Below, one piece after another: positions 8,896-18,290 of a stretch of DNA of 64,000 nt. The position numbers and the translations under genes are program-made. Source of the DNA: Candidatus Helarchaeota archaeon (GTDB lineage Archaea > Asgardarchaeota > Lokiarchaeia > Helarchaeales > RDOG01); the NCBI GenBank assembly GCA_029838215.1, contig JALGVI010000017.1, positions 1 to 64,000 on the forward strand, read 5' to 3'. Below the pieces are notes generated by a model. The model saw only the letters and a program-made list of their open reading frames with translations. It was not told the DNA's origin and ran no database searches. Each line of letters starts with the position of its first letter. Within the stretch, counting starts at the first letter, position 1.

Positions 8896-9744
8896 GTGAC
8901 GAATGTAGAAGACGCAAAGAGAAAAGCAGAAAAATTAATTCAAAAGGGTTTATCAGCTCGTTCAGATGGATTCTTTTCCGAATCAATCAAGCATTGGGAA
9001 GAAGTAGTCAAGATATATGAAGAATTAGGAATGGAAAAAGAGCGAGCCAATATTGAAATCGAGATTGCCAATACTTATTGGTCAATTGGAAGAAAGAAGA
9101 AGGCAAACGAACATTACGATCTCGCAGATGAAATCTATGAGAAGTTAGGTATCCCAAAGGAAGGGCGCCATATTTCTGCAAAAGATCGTGAAGGAGTCCC
9201 AGAAAAGAAGGATAAAGAAGAAGAAAAACAAGTAAAAGGAAAATATTCATTAAAAGTTGTAGTAATAGGGGAACCTTCGGTCGGGAAATCGTCCTTAATA
9301 CGCCGATTTTCCGAGGATAAATTTGATGCCTCTTATACACCGACTATTGGAACCGATTTCATACTTAAACTCGTTGATCTTCCTGATAATGAAGTCATGC
9401 TTACGATTTGGGATATAGGGGGTCATGAGCGTTTTGCAGACATCAGAAATTTTTATTATAAAGGAGCAAATGCTGCAATCGTCGTGTATGACCTCACTAG
9501 AAGGGCAACTTTTAAGCGCGTGAATTATTGGTATGATGACATCACAAAATGGACGGGAAAAAAAATTCCCATTGTAATACTTGGAAATAAAGATGATTTA
9601 GACAATAAGGATGTTACAGATAGAGACATTGATAAGATGAAGACTATTATTAAAGGAGTGGAATGGTTCAAGACTTCGGCTAAAACTGGTGAAAATGTTA
9701 ATGATGCATTTCGCAGCTTGGCTGAAAAATGCCTTGAAATCTAG
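8896..9744 (+). CDS. TPR-Rab-like small GTPase fusion
   Basis: About 100 N-terminal residues form TPR-like helices (repeats around SARSDGFFSESIKHWEE and ANTYWSIGRKKKANEHY), then a charged Lys/Glu linker, then a complete Rab/Ras-type G domain: P-loop GEPSVGKSS, switch I Thr in YTPTIGTDF, switch II WDIGGHERF, NKDD and TSAKTG. The residue equivalent to Ras Gln61 is His. No C-terminal prenylation motif is seen. I prefer the GTG at 8896 because GGAG precedes it by 8 bases; TTG 8872 and ATG 8878 are in frame but have no such site. The HD-domain gene follows after 31 bases. Confidence 0.88.
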   Translation: MTNVEDAKRKAEKLIQKGLSARSDGFFSESIKHWEEVVKIYEELGMEKERANIEIEIANTYWSIGRKKKANEHYDLADEIYEKLGIPKEGRHISAKDREGVPEKKDKEEEKQVKGKYSLKVVVIGEPSVGKSSLIRRFSEDKFDASYTPTIGTDFILKLVDLPDNEVMLTIWDIGGHERFADIRNFYYKGANAAIVVYDLTRRATFKRVNYWYDDITKWTGKKIPIVILGNKDDLDNKDVTDRDIDKMKTIIKGVEWFKTSAKTGENVNDAFRSLAEKCLEI

Positions 9745-9775
9745 ATAAATTAATGATGAAGTTTGGCGTCCAATT

Positions 9776-11032
9776 ATGGCAACGCATTTTATTAAAGACC
9801 CAGTATATGGATACATTACAATTTCGGATTCTCAAAAGAAATTGATAGATTCTTATCCAATGCAACGCTTGAGAAGAATTCGTCAATTATGTGGATCTGA
9901 TTATGTATATGTTGGTGCCACACATTGTAGATTTTCACATTCATTGGGAGTTTCCAATTTAGCCGAACAACTCATCACTAATTTGGTTAATAAACTCGAT
10001 CTTGATCCCATTTACATTGAGAAAATTAAACTTGCAGGATTGCTGCATGACGTTGGTCATGGTCCATTTTCTCACGTATTTGAAACGATTTTGATAAATG
10101 ACTTGCAAAAAAATCATGAGGACATGACCTCATGGTTAATTCAAGAATCGGAATTGAATTCAATTTTAGAGGAGACTGGATTCGATGCGAAGGAAATTGC
10201 GAAAATGGCGGTGGGAAAATCTGGAAGAAAAGGTGAACTTTTTCTCGATCAGATCATTTCGAGTGCAGTAGATGTTGACTCAATGGATTATATCATACGA
10301 GATAGCCATTTTTCTGGCGCAGAATATGGTTTTGTCGATATTTTTCGTCTTCTTTATACAATGGAAGTAATAAATGGAAATCTCGCCATTAATCTAAATG
10401 CATTATCCACGTTAGAATCGTTTATTCTCGCCCGGTATGAATCATTCAAGAGTATTTATTTTCACAAGACCTCTCGAGCAGTTCAGATCATGCTTGAGCA
10501 AGCCCTTCATAAAGCAAAAGAGGACTTGGGGTTAAATTCTTTTAATCAACCTGACGATTATCTAAAATGGGATGATTACACGGCTTGGAGCGCATTATTA
10601 AAAAATCCCTTATCTCGACCCATAATTGAAAGAATCGCACGTCGTCAGTTATTAAAGGTTGCCTATGAACAGACTTCAATGGTCAAACAAGAATTATTTC
10701 CTTCTCTGTTGAATAAGGAATCAATACGTAATCAAATTAAGGTCGAGATTGCCGAAGAGGCAAATGTAAACCCTGAATTCATTTGGATAGACGTGCCTAA
10801 TTTGCCCACTGTTCCTTATTTTCTATCCATCAATCTTGAACCAATGGAGATACCTGTCTTTCAAAAAAGCAAGACCGGAGAAAAAAAAATTATGAATTTG
10901 ACGGAATTGTCCGGAGTGATTAATGTCTTAAGAGGGTACTTAAACATAATGCGAGTGTATACCTTAGAGAATTTTCGTAATCACGTGAGAAAAGCAGCGG
11001 AAAAAGTCTTGGGCGCCTCTCCCATTGGTTAA
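9776..11032 (+). CDS. HD-domain phosphohydrolase (COG1078-like)
   Basis: HD-superfamily metal-dependent phosphohydrolase related to dNTP triphosphohydrolases. Metal-ligand motifs are H in THCRFSHSLGV, the HD pair in LLHDVGHGPFSH, and the later Asp in DVDSMDYI. The N-terminus (DPVYGYI) and QRLRRIRQL also match the COG1078 family, at a usual length of 418 residues. Substrate is likely a nucleotide but is not shown by sequence. Same strand as the TPR-Rab gene, 31 bases downstream, so co-transcription is plausible. Confidence 0.88.
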   Translation: MATHFIKDPVYGYITISDSQKKLIDSYPMQRLRRIRQLCGSDYVYVGATHCRFSHSLGVSNLAEQLITNLVNKLDLDPIYIEKIKLAGLLHDVGHGPFSHVFETILINDLQKNHEDMTSWLIQESELNSILEETGFDAKEIAKMAVGKSGRKGELFLDQIISSAVDVDSMDYIIRDSHFSGAEYGFVDIFRLLYTMEVINGNLAINLNALSTLESFILARYESFKSIYFHKTSRAVQIMLEQALHKAKEDLGLNSFNQPDDYLKWDDYTAWSALLKNPLSRPIIERIARRQLLKVAYEQTSMVKQELFPSLLNKESIRNQIKVEIAEEANVNPEFIWIDVPNLPTVPYFLSINLEPMEIPVFQKSKTGEKKIMNLTELSGVINVLRGYLNIMRVYTLENFRNHVRKAAEKVLGASPIG

Positions 11033-11061
11033 ACTTTTAAATTTTACTCAGGAGAAACATC

Positions 11062-11352
11062 ATGCCTGTTGATTGTTCGAATTGCGTGAAGAATCCAGAA
11101 AATATAGATATCGCTCGAAAGGATTTAGAGTGTCCCGTAAACGAAAAATATAAAGAAAACCACGAATCTTGTGATTTTAAAGAAACCATTGAACAATTAA
11201 ATGAACGATTGAAGCAAAGTCCTAAATTTTATTGCCCAAAGCACGGTTGGAATCGAGGATGGTTATCATATCGTCCTGTTGCAGGTAGCTCTGCACCACA
11301 ATTTAGATTTTGTCCGATTAAAGGATGTAATCATCGCACTCGAGGTCAATGA
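11062..11352 (+). CDS. Small cysteine-rich protein
   Basis: A 96-residue protein with CSNC near the N-terminus, further Cys at LECP, ESCD and YCPKHGW, and a final CPIKGCNH, which could bind one or two zinc or iron ions. CAGGAGA precedes the ATG, so the start is good. No family recognised. It follows the HD phosphohydrolase by 29 bases on the same strand and is probably transcribed with it. Confidence 0.65.
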   Translation: MPVDCSNCVKNPENIDIARKDLECPVNEKYKENHESCDFKETIEQLNERLKQSPKFYCPKHGWNRGWLSYRPVAGSSAPQFRFCPIKGCNHRTRGQ

Positions 11353-11720
11353 CTTATTCTCATGGAAGATCTATGCAATCGTATAAATCTAAAATCAAGC
11401 ACAATCTTAATAGCTCACAATTCTTGCAGTCATGTGAACAAAGACGCAAGCACTCAATGTTTAACTTGATTCTATCTCCACTATTTCTTGCATTAAATCG
11501 TAATTGCACGCGTGGTCTTTTTGGTGCTTGAATTAATTCGTTTTGATCTGTTAATGCTTTCACTCTACCATCTCACTGTATTACTTTCATGACATCTCTC
11601 TCAAGAATTTATATTTAAAGACCACAAATTTTGAAATTTAAAAATCTCCATTTACAAACACGTGAGATTGTAGAAAATATATCGGAAGAAGGCGTGTTTA
11701 ACCAGATTAAAGCAATTTCT
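11353..11720. other. Intergenic stretch, no supported gene
   Basis: Between the cysteine-rich gene and the end of a convergent gene. Short frames on both strands (60-67 codons) lack ribosome binding sites and family resemblance. A TATA-like TTTATATT lies near 11609-11616, but nothing convincing follows it. Confidence 0.5.
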
Positions 11721-12524
11721 CTATGGAATTTTGGTATTCTTGCGGAATGGTAGACGGAGTGCCTTGCGAATGATTTTTTCCATTTCTAGTTGTTCTTCAT
11801 CTGAATATTTGAAAGCATAAAAACGCGCTTCAATTTTTCTTTTTGATTTATTAATGAAGATAGTTTTTGATCCAGCTCGAGAGTCATGAACTTGAATAAG
11901 GAAATCGCCTTTAGATTTCTGAATGTCTTTAACAGTCACCCAATGACCTGGTAATCCCAATAAAAGTCCATCTTTAACGCATTCAATTAGAAGAGAAAAA
12001 TGTTTTTTGAATTCGGAAATAGAGGTAAGAACCAAACTACCGGTTCCATCATCCGAATTAAAGAGACGCGCCTCAGCCCCAAATAAAGCATTTAAAACAC
12101 GAAGTTCTAAATTTGTCTTGTACTCGTTCAAGTAATCCATTAATAGAATTTTTCGAACAATTCCTCGGTTCATGTATATAGAAACTGCCCTTTGCAAATC
12201 AGCGTGCTGATGTTGTTTTGCCAATTCTTTTTTTTGATACATTTGATTTTCGAGCATCATGTCGAAATAATCCATTGATTCCTGTATTTTCGACTGCATT
12301 TTCAGTCTTAACAAGTGATGTGAATGAGTTTTAAGAAGTAAGTACCCGCAGGCGATTTGCCAATTGATTGCATGATGTTCATTTGGATCCAGCTTAATTT
12401 TTTTAGTAATGTCGTTTAGCAATGGAGAAAGTCGATTTTTTTCGGGTGTGAGCATCATCAGGGTGGCTGCAAACCCGCACGTATTCATAATTTGACCATA
12501 AAGAGCAATGTCTCTGGAAGCCAT
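11721..12524 (-). CDS. Hypothetical protein next to acyl-CoA synthetase
   Basis: About 267 residues, mostly helical in its first half (several His-rich segments such as NEHHAINWQ and KQHQHADLQ) with a beta-rich C-terminal third ending in basic residues. I see no catalytic motif or membrane segment and do not recognise the family. The ATG at 12524 lies one base after the stop of the acyl-CoA synthetase gene, so the two are almost certainly one operon and translationally coupled; an in-frame ATG at 12563 would overlap that gene by 38 bases. Confidence 0.6.
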   Translation of the reverse strand: MASRDIALYGQIMNTCGFAATLMMLTPEKNRLSPLLNDITKKIKLDPNEHHAINWQIACGYLLLKTHSHHLLRLKMQSKIQESMDYFDMMLENQMYQKKELAKQHQHADLQRAVSIYMNRGIVRKILLMDYLNEYKTNLELRVLNALFGAEARLFNSDDGTGSLVLTSISEFKKHFSLLIECVKDGLLLGLPGHWVTVKDIQKSKGDFLIQVHDSRAGSKTIFINKSKRKIEARFYAFKYSDEEQLEMEKIIRKALRLPFRKNTKIP

Positions 12525-12525
12525 T

Positions 12526-14022
12526 TTAACGTGTCGCCTTATTCTTTCGGTGATAGAAGTCACAATATTCTACGAAAGTCTTGAGTGCCCGAGCGGCTGA
12601 TTCAATACTTAAAAAGACAGGAAATCGCTGAAGAAAGAATTCCCAGTCTTCGATTAATTTATGAAAAAAGATTATCGGGGGTATGATGAATAAAACGGGC
12701 TTTCCGGCCTTCTTTATTTCATTAAGGCTCTTGGAAAGCCGTTCATAAAACATGCCAATCCATTTTGTCCGCTCAATCCAATATGGATCGTCCATTCTCG
12801 TGTATTGAATGTTTAATTCAAAAATTATGCAGTCCGTGTTTTTGTCTTTTTTAATTGCGGTAAAAATCTTATCGAGGGAAGCAAAATTAAAGAAATCTGA
12901 AGCTAGATCGACGGGATTCTTCATTGAGTTACCGACCAAGAATTGAAGGGAATTTGTCAAGTCTTCAATGGTAGATTCGTGTAACCTAGGGACTGTCAGA
13001 CCCTCACTCACTAATACATCTGTATATGAAACAGATACCCCTCCCGAAATGGAAATAATGCACACTTTACCTTTTAAATCACCATACTTCTTGTAATTAT
13101 AATAATTGAACATGACGATAATGTCGATTAGCTCATCAAATCCCTTGACATTGATGAAGCCAGTCTGTTTTTGTAATGCTTGCCACAATTGTCTTGACCC
13201 TGTTGATCCCATTATTGCTCCCGTGTGTGACTGTGCGGCTCGTGCACCTTCTGGTGTTTGTCCTCCTTTCCAAAAGGCAATTGGTTTTTTTCTGGCAATT
13301 TTTTTCACTATTTCAAAGAATTCTCGCCCTTTTTTAGGTTTGAGACCTTCCAAATAAATTCCTATAAATCGAGTGGACCTATCATCGTTCAAGTATTTCA
13401 AAAAGTCAATGACATCTAAATCAACTTGATTCCCAAAAGATACTACTTTTGAGAGCGCAATTCCTAAATTTGCCAATTTATAACTAATGTTTTGAGCCAA
13501 TCCGCCACTTTGACTCAGGATGGAAATGTGACCTTTAAATTTAGATAAACCATAATTGAAGTGTAGCCTATTCGGAACATATAAACCCATACAATTTGGA
13601 CCGATGACCCGCGTTTTATAATTGTTTTCTTTAATCATATCCCGGATTTGTTCTTCAAGTTTTATATTTTCTGGAATTCCAGTTTCAGAAAAACCTGACG
13701 TGAAAATTGTGATGAGCCTGACGTTCCTTTCAAAGCATTGTTTTAAAACTCCAGGCACTCTCTTATTTGGGATAGAAATCAAACAATAATCAATGGTTTC
13801 ACTTTCAGGAATGTCCAATATTGATTTATAAAATGGAATTCCAAGATGAGATTCTATGTTTGGATTGATAGGAAATATTTTTCCGCGAAACCCGGCTTGA
13901 ACAAAATTGTTTAGCCACCAAAATCCTCTTTTTTTGCTTACTCCGACTATGGCAATGGAATTAGGTTTAAAAAAGGAATCGAATCTCTTGAATTCGTCTG
14001 GACTAAGAATTTTTAACTCCAT
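12526..14022 (-). CDS. Acyl-CoA synthetase (ADP-forming), alpha-type subunit, second copy
   Basis: Paralogue of the 3469-4938 product, 498 residues, with the same order: CoA-binding Rossmann domain (FKPNSIAIVGVS), IGPNCMGLY, LSQSGGLAQ, FGNQVDLDVIDF and the phospho-His region AQSHTGAI. The catalytic His is retained. No ATP-grasp beta subunit is fused or adjacent; instead a protein of unknown function starts one base after its stop. Sequence between the two paralogues has diverged considerably, so different acyl substrates are likely. A TATA-like region lies in the AT-rich gap toward 14137. Confidence 0.85.
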   Translation of the reverse strand: MELKILSPDEFKRFDSFFKPNSIAIVGVSKKRGFWWLNNFVQAGFRGKIFPINPNIESHLGIPFYKSILDIPESETIDYCLISIPNKRVPGVLKQCFERNVRLITIFTSGFSETGIPENIKLEEQIRDMIKENNYKTRVIGPNCMGLYVPNRLHFNYGLSKFKGHISILSQSGGLAQNISYKLANLGIALSKVVSFGNQVDLDVIDFLKYLNDDRSTRFIGIYLEGLKPKKGREFFEIVKKIARKKPIAFWKGGQTPEGARAAQSHTGAIMGSTGSRQLWQALQKQTGFINVKGFDELIDIIVMFNYYNYKKYGDLKGKVCIISISGGVSVSYTDVLVSEGLTVPRLHESTIEDLTNSLQFLVGNSMKNPVDLASDFFNFASLDKIFTAIKKDKNTDCIIFELNIQYTRMDDPYWIERTKWIGMFYERLSKSLNEIKKAGKPVLFIIPPIIFFHKLIEDWEFFLQRFPVFLSIESAARALKTFVEYCDFYHRKNKATR

Positions 14023-14136
14023 GTTTTAAATTCAATCCAAATTCTATTTTAAAGATTCTGAATTGAGAAAAAAAATTTGACTCATTCAATTTTTATTTAA
14101 TGGAAATCTAGAGCTTCTAAATCAAAAGAATTTTCA

Positions 14137-14649
14137 ATGAAAATGGCTGAATGTCAATTTTTTTGTCTTATCAAAAGCCAAATCACAATGAATTTAAATA
14201 TAAAAAGCACAAAGAACTATTTTGTGTGCAATCTTGGAAGCATGGAATGGAAATCTTCTTCCGAGCACTATCACGTGATTAAAAGCATTGAAAAATTGAG
14301 CAAATACCGAGGTCTTGAAATGTGCCCAAAGGAAAAGGGTCCAGTATTGGAAGCAGAGCTTTACGAATTAAACGTTCCGGGGTCATTAATTCTTAAAGAA
14401 GTCATGGATTCTAAAGCAAAACGCATTGGAGTAGTGCGTTGTGTCAAGCTTACGTTTCCACCTAAAGTCGAGTTAATCATAAAGGGTCTTGACATGGAAA
14501 TCCCAATTGATTATAAAAACGTGAGCAAGGTCGGCACCGTGATTCAGCTTAAGACGAAAATTCCCGTAGCAGAAGAGTGTGATACCAACGAAATCATTCG
14601 ATTACAAGAAGAAATCAAGAATGAAATGAAGGAATTGTATTCTGGATAA
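14137..14649 (+). CDS. Hypothetical protein
   Basis: 170 residues at most. A strand-rich middle (LILKEVMDSKAKRIG, VKLTFPPKVELIIKG) and a charged helical end (IIRLQEEIKNEMKELY). No family recognised, no membrane segment, no obvious catalytic motif. The start is uncertain: ATG codons at 14137, 14143 and 14188 are all in frame and none has a good ribosome binding site; a TATA-like tract near 14092 would allow a nearly leaderless message. Followed after 22 bases by the gamma-carbonic anhydrase-like gene. Confidence 0.55.
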   Translation: MKMAECQFFCLIKSQITMNLNIKSTKNYFVCNLGSMEWKSSSEHYHVIKSIEKLSKYRGLEMCPKEKGPVLEAELYELNVPGSLILKEVMDSKAKRIGVVRCVKLTFPPKVELIIKGLDMEIPIDYKNVSKVGTVIQLKTKIPVAEECDTNEIIRLQEEIKNEMKELYSG

Positions 14650-14671
14650 TTTCCATTCCAATTTAATATTT

Positions 14672-15214
14672 GTGAAAATCATGTTATTTAATCTAAAGGA
14701 TAAAACTCCTAAAATTCACGAAACTTGTTTTATTGCTCCGAATGCATTGATAATAGGGGATGTCCGGCTCAAGGAAAACTCCAGTATTTGGTTTAATTGT
14801 GTCCTGCGAGCCGATAAAGGATCGATCATCGTTGATAAAAATTCAATAATAGAGGATAATTGCATCATCCACGGCATGGGAAAAACGAATATAGGCGAAA
14901 ATGTCATCATCGGACATAATACTATCATCCATTCTTCATCTATTGGTAAAGATGTCCTTATAGGTTCGAATTGCGTGTTGATGGATGGAGTGGTTGTCGG
15001 TGCGGGAACGATGATCGAAGCTGGAAGCCAGATCTTGCCGCACGTGCAAATTCAACCTCGGGTTTTCGTGCGAGCCAATAATGCAATCAGAAAAAAAAAC
15101 CATTACAGTGTTTTGAGAAAAATTAAACCTGAGATTTTAGAACGAAATCTAAACTTCATCAGGGCCTACGGCGAATTGGCTCAATATTATAAGAAAAATC
15201 TCAAGACAAAATAA
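14672..15214 (+). CDS. Gamma-carbonic anhydrase-like hexapeptide-repeat protein
   Basis: Left-handed beta-helix protein of the gamma-carbonic anhydrase family. Hexapeptide repeats run through most of 180 residues. The three metal-ligand His positions of the family are present (CIIHG, and both His in IIGHNTIIH), and the conserved Arg-Asp pair of the first turns is seen in LRADKGSI. A short C-terminal helix follows. Either a carbonic anhydrase or a related YrdA/PaaY-type acyl-CoA-linked protein; sequence cannot separate these. The GTG at 14672 or ATG at 14681 could start it. It meets a convergent gene 3 bases after its stop. Confidence 0.85.
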   Translation: MKIMLFNLKDKTPKIHETCFIAPNALIIGDVRLKENSSIWFNCVLRADKGSIIVDKNSIIEDNCIIHGMGKTNIGENVIIGHNTIIHSSSIGKDVLIGSNCVLMDGVVVGAGTMIEAGSQILPHVQIQPRVFVRANNAIRKKNHYSVLRKIKPEILERNLNFIRAYGELAQYYKKNLKTK

Positions 15215-15216
15215 AA

Positions 15217-15588
15217 TTACTTATTTCCTTCTATATTTGGGGTTCCAATGCGTTTTATCCGTTCAATACTATCAAGTAGGGCGAGTAATACTCGAAGTAG
15301 CGAATTTAATTCATCAAGATTTTTCTCTTTGCTAATCAAGGCATTGATGTAATTGAGTTTTTGATTAAGGACCTTTTTCAACTCTAAAAGACCTGATTCT
15401 TGCATTAATGCAGTTATTCCTTCATCGCCTTTGGTTTTAATCACGCGTTTCTCACAATTAGCGCAGAAAAGCTGTTTCGATTTATCCAAGAATAATGGTG
15501 ATTGACAGGCTGGACATACATCTGAAACCATGGTATAGCCTTTCCTTAGCATTTGAGCCATTTTCTTAATGTGTCCTTCTTCTTCCAT
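15217..15588 (-). CDS. UPF0148 / Sjogren autoantigen p27-like zinc-ribbon protein
   Basis: 123 residues. The N-terminal helix MAQMLRKGYTMVSDVCPAC and the following CxxC-14-CxxC zinc ribbon match the archaeal UPF0148 family, homologous to the eukaryotic autoantigen p27 (ZNRD2). The rest is helical, with KNLDELNSLLRVLLALLDSI. Function of the archaeal family is not established. Convergent with the gamma-carbonic anhydrase-like gene; divergent from FAU-1, with about 155 bases between. Confidence 0.8.
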   Translation of the reverse strand: MEEEGHIKKMAQMLRKGYTMVSDVCPACQSPLFLDKSKQLFCANCEKRVIKTKGDEGITALMQESGLLELKKVLNQKLNYINALISKEKNLDELNSLLRVLLALLDSIERIKRIGTPNIEGNK

Positions 15589-15743
15589 TTAAAACCCGTG
15601 CCTACTAACTGATGATTAACCTTAATACTTTTTGAGCGTGAAGAAATCCATTTTTTTTTACGTGAAGCCGAAAAAAATTCTTAAACACAAACAATTTAAA
15701 TTAGAAAACTTTTATGTTTTTTCATTAGTAGAGGTCTGAGAAC

Positions 15744-17192
15744 TTGTCTGAATCCAAATTTACCGTGAAAATCAGAGGTATCTATTCAACTTTTTTAACG
15801 AAGTTGTTATCCAATTACTTTGGAATTACTAAAGCCACAGACATCATCAAGTCTCGCATGGATTTACCTTTTCATGAAGTTGATCCCGACATTACCATTA
15901 CGAATGCCCGTGAGCTCCAAAAAATTCACGTGAGTGGGAAGAAAGAAGCAATTGAAGAATTTATAAAAGTTATTCGAGAAGAATTTCCTGACACGATAAT
16001 TTGCTCATCTCAGTCTGGCGAAAATGCCATTTACAAGGGAATTGTAGTAAAAAACAATTATGATAAGAGATTTTCTATCGTGAATTTTGGCAATTTCAAG
16101 GCAATATTAGAAAATGAATTGGTAAGGCCAGGAAAAGAGATCTTGGCTAGAATTGAAACACCTGATTTTGGAAGAAAAAAGGCGATTGCAACAACAAATG
16201 TCACGATACCCGGATTATATGCCGTGTTGCTATTTAGAAATCGTAATAAAATTAGTCAACAAATTCGAAATCAACAGGTTCGGAAAAATCTTTATCGATT
16301 GGGCTCAAGGCTTCAAATGAAAGAATGGGGAATCCTTTGGAGAACTTCGGCCGAAGAGATCTTGGAAGAAGATGAAAATATCTTAATCGAGGAAGTTGAC
16401 CGATTACAGGAAAAGGCAAATTATATATTAAAACGTTATAATGAGATTCCTAATTTTGGTCTTGTATTCGAAGGTAAAAATATAATAAGCGTGGAGTTTC
16501 CATCACATTGTAAGCCATTGATGGACGAAATCCGCCGCTCTGTTGCTAGCATAGCGACTGTTAATAATCATCATTATTATAAATCTTTAAGCCGAGAATT
16601 TAATTTTTTAGTCGATTTTTCAGAAAAACTCGTCTATAAAAACCCCGATTATTTCGACCCGGTTAATAATGAGTTAAATGCCTTTTTTAGAACATTTTTT
16701 CCCACTAAAAATCAATTAGTTCACATTCATCACGTGAAGGTTGATTCACGCACATTTTACTTGACTCCTGGTAATCTTATTAGTATTGAGGATGATTTGA
16801 TCAAAATTAAGCGTAAAATCATTGCAAAAAAGCGTGCCAATTATAATGGATTAAATATCTTAAAAGAAGTCGGAGATTATGCCATACTAACTTGTCAGTT
16901 TGATAAATGGTACATGAGAACGGAATATTTTTCATCAAAGAATGAATTGAAGGGAGAATATTGGAACATTAATACGCCCATTGAACTTTATTTTGATCCG
17001 CATCGAATTCGGTATTGTGATTTGGAAATTGACCTCATTAGAAGGTCATCTGGAGAAATTGAAATCATTGACCAGGAAAAATTGGAATTGGTCTATGAAC
17101 ATAATTACATTTCTCAAGTATTGCGCGATAAGGCAATAAAGGTTGTAAACGAGTTAAAAGAAAAGTTAATGACTGGAAGTCAAATTTTTTAA
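15744..17192 (+). CDS. FAU-1-like RNA-binding protein / RNase E/G family
   Basis: 482 residues with the order seen in archaeal FAU-1 (RNA-binding protein AU-1, reported to bind AU-rich RNA and to cleave RNA): an N-terminal region, an S1-like segment (IVNFGNFKAILENE), the RNase E/G-like middle (TIPGLYAVLL, WGILWRTSAEE), and a C-terminal DUF402-like domain from about residue 340 (TFYLTPGNLISIEDDLIKI, then HRIRYCDLEIDLI). Starts with TTG at 15744 behind GAGGT at 15731. Its end overlaps the convergent inositol-phosphatase gene by 27 bases. Confidence 0.83.
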   Translation: MSESKFTVKIRGIYSTFLTKLLSNYFGITKATDIIKSRMDLPFHEVDPDITITNARELQKIHVSGKKEAIEEFIKVIREEFPDTIICSSQSGENAIYKGIVVKNNYDKRFSIVNFGNFKAILENELVRPGKEILARIETPDFGRKKAIATTNVTIPGLYAVLLFRNRNKISQQIRNQQVRKNLYRLGSRLQMKEWGILWRTSAEEILEEDENILIEEVDRLQEKANYILKRYNEIPNFGLVFEGKNIISVEFPSHCKPLMDEIRRSVASIATVNNHHYYKSLSREFNFLVDFSEKLVYKNPDYFDPVNNELNAFFRTFFPTKNQLVHIHHVKVDSRTFYLTPGNLISIEDDLIKIKRKIIAKKRANYNGLNILKEVGDYAILTCQFDKWYMRTEYFSSKNELKGEYWNINTPIELYFDPHRIRYCDLEIDLIRRSSGEIEIIDQEKLELVYEHNYISQVLRDKAIKVVNELKEKLMTGSQIF

Positions 17193-17972
17193 GATCTTTG
17201 GTTTTAATGGCAGATTCGAAGCACAAATTGTAGTTCTCGTAGATATTGATAAATCTAAATCGTTGAGTGTTTTCCCATCTTCTGTATAAACGGTCCCGCC
17301 AGCCTCTTCGACAATGATCTTACCTGCTGCTAAATCTACGATTCGAAGTTTTTTTCTCAAGTCTATAAAAGCATCTAAATTTCCAGCCGCAACGTGACAA
17401 AGATCCAATGCAGAAGAGCCAAAAACTCGAATTTTTCGAACTTTACGTCCCAAGTTTATAAAACTCGAGAATTGTTTTTCTAAATTTTGAATGGAAATAT
17501 TTGTTGAAATAACGGCTTCTTTTAATTCGGATATGTTTGAGACTGAAATTTTTGTTTCATTTAAACTTGCGCCCCGATCTTTTATGGCTTCGAAAAGATT
17601 TCCTGATGTTAAATCCATTACAATGCCATAAAATAGATCTCCTAATTTATTGGAACTTGCTGTTGCGATAGATACACAAAAATATGGTAACCCTCTACTT
17701 GCATTTGTGGACCCGTCAATCGGATCTAGGATGATGTAATGTTCAGGTGAATTACCGATTTGTATCTCTCCAATTTCTTCACTAATTAAATTAAATGAAT
17801 GGCCTTTAGATTTTAAATATTTAATTACAGTTTCTTCGGCTATAATATCGATTTGTTCTAAGTCATCTCCTCCTGCTCCTTTTTTTCCTAGCAAGAAAGA
17901 TGTTCCAATTAATGGTTGAATATTTATCTTGACTTTTTTAACTGCATTTTTTAAATCTTTTATTAATATCAT
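17166..17972 (-). CDS. Inositol monophosphatase / fructose-1,6-bisphosphatase family protein
   Basis: Metal-dependent sugar phosphatase of the IMPase family, 268 residues. The metal-binding motifs are SEEIGE, then ILDPIDGSTN, and near the end DLAAGKIIVEEAGG. Archaeal members usually hydrolyse both inositol 1-phosphate and fructose 1,6-bisphosphate, so the role could be gluconeogenesis or inositol lipid synthesis. Its 3' end overlaps the convergent FAU-1 gene by 27 bases. Confidence 0.9.
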   Translation of the reverse strand: MILIKDLKNAVKKVKINIQPLIGTSFLLGKKGAGGDDLEQIDIIAEETVIKYLKSKGHSFNLISEEIGEIQIGNSPEHYIILDPIDGSTNASRGLPYFCVSIATASSNKLGDLFYGIVMDLTSGNLFEAIKDRGASLNETKISVSNISELKEAVISTNISIQNLEKQFSSFINLGRKVRKIRVFGSSALDLCHVAAGNLDAFIDLRKKLRIVDLAAGKIIVEEAGGTVYTEDGKTLNDLDLSISTRTTICASNLPLKPKILKNLTSSH

Positions 17973-18107
17973 TTTATTTCACTAGTTATTGTCTAAATCT
18001 TATTAGATGAGAATAATGAGATCATTTATTAAATGTAAATCATTTTTTATGTTCATCAAGTTTTTTGTTTATAAAATTTAAATTGAATATAGATTTTTTA
18101 TAATTGT

Positions 18108-18194
18108 GCAGGAGTAGCCAAGCCTGGAAACGGCGCAAGGTTCAGGTCCTTGTCTCGTAGGAGTCCCTGGGTTCAAATCCCAGCTCCTGCACCA
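18108..18194 (+). tRNA. tRNA-Leu (anticodon CAG)
   Basis: Acceptor stem GCAGGAG pairs with CTCCTGC; the anticodon arm CAAGG-TTCAGGT-CCTTG gives anticodon CAG. A long variable arm makes it class II, and the T arm is CTGGG-TTCAAAT-CCCAG. Discriminator A, encoded CCA at 18192-18194. No intron. A TATA-like TTTATAAA lies about 40 bases upstream. Confidence 0.96.
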
Positions 18195-18266
18195 TTTTTA
18201 TGTTTAATTTTAGTTTAGATATATAGCGAAACATTTGATAAAATAAATATAAGAACAAAAAAAATA

Positions 18267-18290
18267 ACCCCTATATTTCCTTTGAAAATG
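18267..18290 (+). repeat. Palindromic element, copy 1 (diverged)
   Basis: ACCCCTATATTTCCTTTGA and following bases align with the other three copies: ACCCC, a 4-base spacer, then an inverted repeat TTTCC.TTG.AA. This copy has two changes in the inverted repeat. Confidence 0.5.

Noticed and set aside
11349-11563. Short overlapping frames on both strands (60 and 67 codons)
   Set aside because: No ribosome binding site or recognisable features; probably chance frames.
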